Origin: Moorena producens 3L
GTDB taxonomy: Bacteria; Cyanobacteriota; Cyanobacteriia; Cyanobacteriales; Coleofasciculaceae
Direction of reading: 5' to 3'
Length of the DNA stretch: 15,255 bases
Assembly: GCF_000211815.1 (NCBI RefSeq)
Contig: NZ_GL890922.1
Span: forward strand, 13,643-28,897
Below the pieces are notes generated by a model that saw only the letters and a list, made by a program, of their open reading frames with translations, did no database searches and was not told the origin of the DNA. A program made the position numbers and the translations under genes. This document shows, one piece after another, positions 12,741 through 15,255 of this stretch. Numbering within the stretch: position 1 is the first letter of the stretch; the number at the start of each line of letters is the position of its first letter.

Positions 12741-12773
12741 AAAGTACCTCACCCAATTAACAACTGCTACATC

Positions 12774-14060
12774 TCAAGTTTTACAATAATAATCCCTAGT
12801 TCCTTTAGCATCCAGAGAGTCTCCCAGGCGATTCAAAGCATGAACATAAGCAGCTGTGCGCATGGAAACCGCTAGTTCCTGAGAAAGTGACCAAATTGTT
12901 TCAGTTTCTTCCACCATTTTCTCCTTGAGACGTTGATGGACTTCATCGAGCTTCCAATAGTGTCCACTCCGGTTTTGTAACCATTCAAAATAGCTAACCG
13001 TGACACCTCCAGCATTAACCAAAATGTCAGGAAAAACATAGATGCCTTTTTCTTCCAAACGATTGTCAGCTGTAGAGGTTACTGGTCCATTCGCTACTTC
13101 AAAGATATAATTTGCTCTGATATTATCAACGTTTTCTTCGGTAATTTGATTTTCCAAGGCAGCGGGAATCAAGACATCTACATCTAAGGCTAAAAGGTCT
13201 TGATTAGTAATGACTTCATGCTCAACAATATTGCAAACGCTACCTCGACAGTAAACAGCTTTAATGCCTTGACTGGATGTTTTGTATTGGCGAATACTGG
13301 GAATATCTAACCCTTTTTTGGCATAAATACCCCCTTGAGAATCACTGACAGCCACAACTTTATAGCCTGCTTTAGCTAACAGTTGCGCTATCACAGCACC
13401 AGCATTACCAAATCCTTGCACGGCTACGGTGGTATTTTGAGGCAGCTGGTCAAATTTGGGCAAAATCGATTCCATCACAAAAAACGCGCCAGTAGCGGTA
13501 GCGGTATCGCGACCAACACTTCCTCCCAGTGCCAAGGGTTTACCTGTGACGACCCCTGGACTGATTTGACGGCGAATGACGCTGTATTGATCCATCATCC
13601 AACCCATAATCATGGAATTGGTGTAAACGTCGGGAGCGAGAATATCAATATCAGGCCCAATGAAATCTGCGATCGCATCGATGTAACCACGACTTAACCG
13701 TTCCAACTCCAGCTTCGATAAGGCTTTAGGATTTAGAGTAATTCCTCCTTTGCCACCGCCGAAGGGCAAATTTAAGGTGGCACATTTAAAGGTCATCCAA
13801 AAGGCTAAGGATTGGACTTCATCTAAACAAACATTGGGATGATAGCGCACTCCCCCTTTTGCTGGTCCCCTGGTGGTGTCATAGCGAACCCGATAGCCCT
13901 GAAACATCTGTAAGGAGCCATCATCCATGCGGACTGGGATAGAAACGCTCAAACTAGATTTGGGATATTTTAAGCGTGCGATCGCATCCTCGGAAATTGA
14001 CACATATTTCAATGATTTCTGCAATCGTTTACTGGCATCAGCAAATAATGACTCAGACAT
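12774..14060 (-). CDS. gdhA: glutamate dehydrogenase (Glu/Leu/Phe/Val dehydrogenase family)
   Basis: This 428-residue enzyme interconverts glutamate and 2-oxoglutarate plus ammonium, and works in the cytoplasm as a hexamer. Expected active-site residues are present: K68 in GPAKGGVRYHP, K92 in MTFKCA, the catalytic K104 in FGGGKGG and D144 in APDVYTN. The nucleotide fold has GFGNAG (216-221). Length is normal for the family. The start at ATG 14060 (MSESLFADAS) is preferred over an ATG 33 bases upstream because GGAG lies about 10 bases before it and the homologous N terminus begins here. In cyanobacteria this is an auxiliary nitrogen-assimilation route beside GS-GOGAT. Whether it uses NAD or NADP cannot be read with confidence. 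An NtcA-type site lies about 190 bases upstream, but it is spaced for the divergent gene. Confidence 0.95.
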   Translation of the reverse strand: MSESLFADASKRLQKSLKYVSISEDAIARLKYPKSSLSVSIPVRMDDGSLQMFQGYRVRYDTTRGPAKGGVRYHPNVCLDEVQSLAFWMTFKCATLNLPFGGGKGGITLNPKALSKLELERLSRGYIDAIADFIGPDIDILAPDVYTNSMIMGWMMDQYSVIRRQISPGVVTGKPLALGGSVGRDTATATGAFFVMESILPKFDQLPQNTTVAVQGFGNAGAVIAQLLAKAGYKVVAVSDSQGGIYAKKGLDIPSIRQYKTSSQGIKAVYCRGSVCNIVEHEVITNQDLLALDVDVLIPAALENQITEENVDNIRANYIFEVANGPVTSTADNRLEEKGIYVFPDILVNAGGVTVSYFEWLQNRSGHYWKLDEVHQRLKEKMVEETETIWSLSQELAVSMRTAAYVHALNRLGDSLDAKGTRDYYCKT

Positions 14061-14114
14061 GGCCTTATTTCTCCAGCTAACAATATTTACCATTTACCCA
14101 GTCCTGGTTATTTC

Positions 14115-14225
14115 AGGACTTACGCAAAGCCCCCGTTGGTCCCCCAATTATGGGGGACTTTGACATCATTCCCCCCCAATTTTGGGGGGTTAGGGGGGCA
14201 AAACCAACTCAACTTCGTAAGTCCT
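14115..14225. mobile_element. 111-bp MITE-like element, AGGACTTACG...CGTAAGTCCT
   Basis: AGGACTTACG (14115-14124) is exactly inverted at 14216-14225. Inside are two further palindromes, TCCCCCAATTATGGGGGA and CCCCCCAATTTTGGGGGG, followed by GGGGGG. I recognise AGGACTTACG-ended elements with C-run/G-run cores as common small repeats in cyanobacteria. It lies between the divergent promoters of glutamate dehydrogenase and the DUF4126 gene. Confidence 0.75.
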
Positions 14226-14251
14226 ATATTTAATTTAATCACAAAAAAACT

Positions 14252-14293
14252 GTATATTTTGTTACATTATGCTAAGCTTTACTGGTTTATACT
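14252..14293 (+). promoter_or_regulatory. canonical NtcA-activated promoter upstream of the DUF4126 gene
   Basis: GTA-TATTTTGT-TAC at 14252-14265 matches the NtcA consensus GTAN8TAC exactly. TATACT at 14288-14293 is a good -10 box, with 22 bases between them, the spacing known for class II NtcA promoters. The predicted start of transcription is near 14300, about 20 bases before the ATG at 14321. The site centre would be near -41.5. It predicts induction under nitrogen limitation. The site could also act on the divergent glutamate dehydrogenase, though distance and the inserted element make that less likely. Confidence 0.7.
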
Positions 14294-14320
14294 AAACCTC
14301 TTGCCAAAGTAACTACACTC

Positions 14321-14878
14321 ATGATTGCACTCCTCGCCGCCCTCTCAGCTTCCGCTGCGGCAGGAATGAGAATTGCCCTGCCTCTGTTGGTAATTGGTTT
14401 GCTCCACAGTGACCAACTGTGGTCGAAGGTACCGTTACTGTCACAGATTCATCCCCCAGTCTTGCTGACTATCTTGACAACCTGGTCATTGGTGGAACTA
14501 TTTGCCTCCAAAAAGCTATTAGGACAGCGAGTCTTGCAAATAGTTCAGCTAGTGTTAAGTCCTCTAGTGGGAGCAATTCTTGGTATTGCTGTGACTCAGT
14601 TTGCCGAAGAACTAACGGGATATGTCTGGGTAGTCGGTATTGTCGGCGGTTTATTAGCCTTTGTACTCCAGTTAGTTCAAGTGGGATGGTTCTACCGTTT
14701 GCGTGGCTTACCTCTGTGGGTAGTGTTTCTTCAGGATTTTCTGTGCGTAGTTTTGATAATCTTAGCTTTTGATGCTCCAGAACAAGGAGGATTAATCGCT
14801 TTACTGCTACTGTGGCTAGCCATTCGCAGTTCTAAGCATTGGTATCGTTGGTATGTTAGAGGGCTAGAGGACAGTTAG
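14321..14878 (+). CDS. DUF4126 integral membrane protein
   Basis: This 185-residue, strongly hydrophobic protein starts MIALLAALSASAAAGMRIALPLLVIGLL, where the AAGMRIALPLL segment is typical of DUF4126 proteins. About five to six membrane segments are visible: residues 1-28, 46-62, 74-93, 100-124, 131-149 and 156-167. The C terminus is short and basic/aromatic (SSKHWYRWYVRG). No catalytic residues are known for the family and no function is assigned. The frame has a weak ribosome site. Its promoter carries an NtcA-type site, which suggests a link to nitrogen status. The IS607-type recombinase fragment starts 53 bases downstream. Confidence 0.85.
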   Translation: MIALLAALSASAAAGMRIALPLLVIGLLHSDQLWSKVPLLSQIHPPVLLTILTTWSLVELFASKKLLGQRVLQIVQLVLSPLVGAILGIAVTQFAEELTGYVWVVGIVGGLLAFVLQLVQVGWFYRLRGLPLWVVFLQDFLCVVLIILAFDAPEQGGLIALLLLWLAIRSSKHWYRWYVRGLEDS

Positions 14879-14931
14879 AGAAAGTGTCATAAAGTGTACT
14901 AAAGACTATTCTAAAGTACTAGACTATTAAT

Positions 14932-15255
14932 ATGACACTAGTACCACTCCGTAAGGCGGTCGAACTTACGGGACTCTCCAAAACAACGCTAAGGAAGTAT
15001 GCAGACAATGGCATCATCAAATGCGAACGAACTCCAAGTGGATACCGAATGTTCGATACAGTTAGTCTTGCCACTTTGGGAAGACAACAGCCACCAAAGC
15101 CAGCCACCATTTGTACTGCCGAGTCAGTAGTCAAAAACAAAAGACGACCTCGCCAGACAAATCGCATACATGCATTCCTTGTTCCCAGAAGCCGAAATCA
15201 TCCAAGACATTGGCTCAGGACTTAACTACAAAAGGAAAGGACTTAGAGCCATATT
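14932..15255 (+). pseudogene. IS607-family serine recombinase TnpA, frameshifted and cut by the window edge
   Basis: The first 45 residues (LVPLRKAVELTGLSKTTLRK... GIIKCERTPSGYRMFD) form the MerR-type helix-turn-helix that begins IS607 recombinases. The catalytic domain follows in other frames: YCRVSSQKQ, carrying the nucleophilic Ser motif RVSS, appears after a missing base near 15112-15115. KDDLARQIAYMHSLFPEAE...DIGSGLNYKRKGLRAI then follows after a missing A in the run at 15139-15142. Both shifts look like single-base deletions, so the gene is recently dead, unless recoding occurs or the bases are read errors. A TnpB partner would be expected beyond the window. The left end of the element must lie in the 53 bases after the DUF4126 stop. 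Confidence 0.85.

Larger units (their letters stand above)
12088..12773. other. 686-base intergenic stretch without a gene
   Basis: It holds the promoter region of the EF-hand gene and the 3' flank of glutamate dehydrogenase, and several inverted repeats: TAACGTTTGA (12374-12383) with TCAAACGTTA (12471-12480), CTAGATTGGTGA with its inverse, and a GGTGCGTTA element (the last two listed separately). AGCTGATAGCTGA-type repeats occur near 12210 and 12720, and a HIP1 octamer at 12427. Short frames here lack coding character. Confidence 0.7.

Noticed and set aside
12556..12756. Minus-strand frame of 66 codons downstream of glutamate dehydrogenase
   Set aside because: It runs across two dispersed repeat elements and has no protein-like features.
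13383..13697. Plus-strand frame of 104 codons inside glutamate dehydrogenase
   Set aside because: It is antisense to a complete, well-conserved enzyme gene.

Overview
The window looks like an accessory, repeat-rich part of a filamentous cyanobacterial genome. I count six GCGATCGC (HIP1) octamers, at 5207, 5480, 6450, 12427, 13669 and 13978. There is a canonical NtcA-type promoter, a microviridin precursor, and many short degenerate repeats (TCAGCTA, GCCGTCA, GCGTAGCGTGCGCGTAGCG, CTACTTGAGGTGCT). The repeat style resembles large marine filamentous genomes such as Moorea/Lyngbya, but that assignment is inference.

Region by region: (1) 1-1000 holds the end of an unrecognised gene, a 74-bp hairpin and a badly decayed ISAs1-type transposase. 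(2) 972-1630 (minus strand) holds a microviridin (graspetide) precursor with five core peptides, a leader RNA that can pair over its own start codon, and a small upstream ORF that looks like a decayed extra core. (3) 1636-2291 holds a 129-bp inverted-repeat element, a CTCCCCCAT tandem repeat and a small cyanobacterial helix-turn-helix protein. (4) 2304-4187 is an IS605-type element with divergent tnpA and tnpB and matching hairpin ends. It abuts a fragment that reads as a signal peptide, then structured non-coding DNA. (5) 4982-7078 (minus) is a fused two-ATPase peptide-type ABC transporter protein whose interdomain linker has been expanded by a 15-bp tandem repeat. (6) 7149-8602 is a 26-copy, 7-bp repeat tract followed by an IS630 element inserted in the same repeat sequence; its transposase is broken by a frameshift and by a 35-bp palindromic repeat. 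(7) 8713-12087 (minus) holds an EF-hand protein, then a methyltransferase and a flavin monooxygenase in a tight two-gene operon, a small tailoring-type set. (8) 12100-12770 is repeat-rich intergenic DNA. (9) 12774-14060 (minus) is glutamate dehydrogenase; a 111-bp hairpin element separates it from a divergent DUF4126 membrane protein with an NtcA-type promoter. (10) 14932 to the end is the start of a frameshifted IS607-type recombinase.

The most interesting material is the five-core microviridin precursor with its decayed relative and possible RNA-level control. No ATP-grasp ligase, acetyltransferase or transporter for it is visible here, and a dead transposon lies directly downstream, so maturation must come from genes outside the window or elsewhere in the genome. 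Two further themes stand out. Short palindromic repeats insert into or expand coding sequence (the ABC linker and the IS630 transposase), and one repeat family sits directly at the 3' ends of genes.
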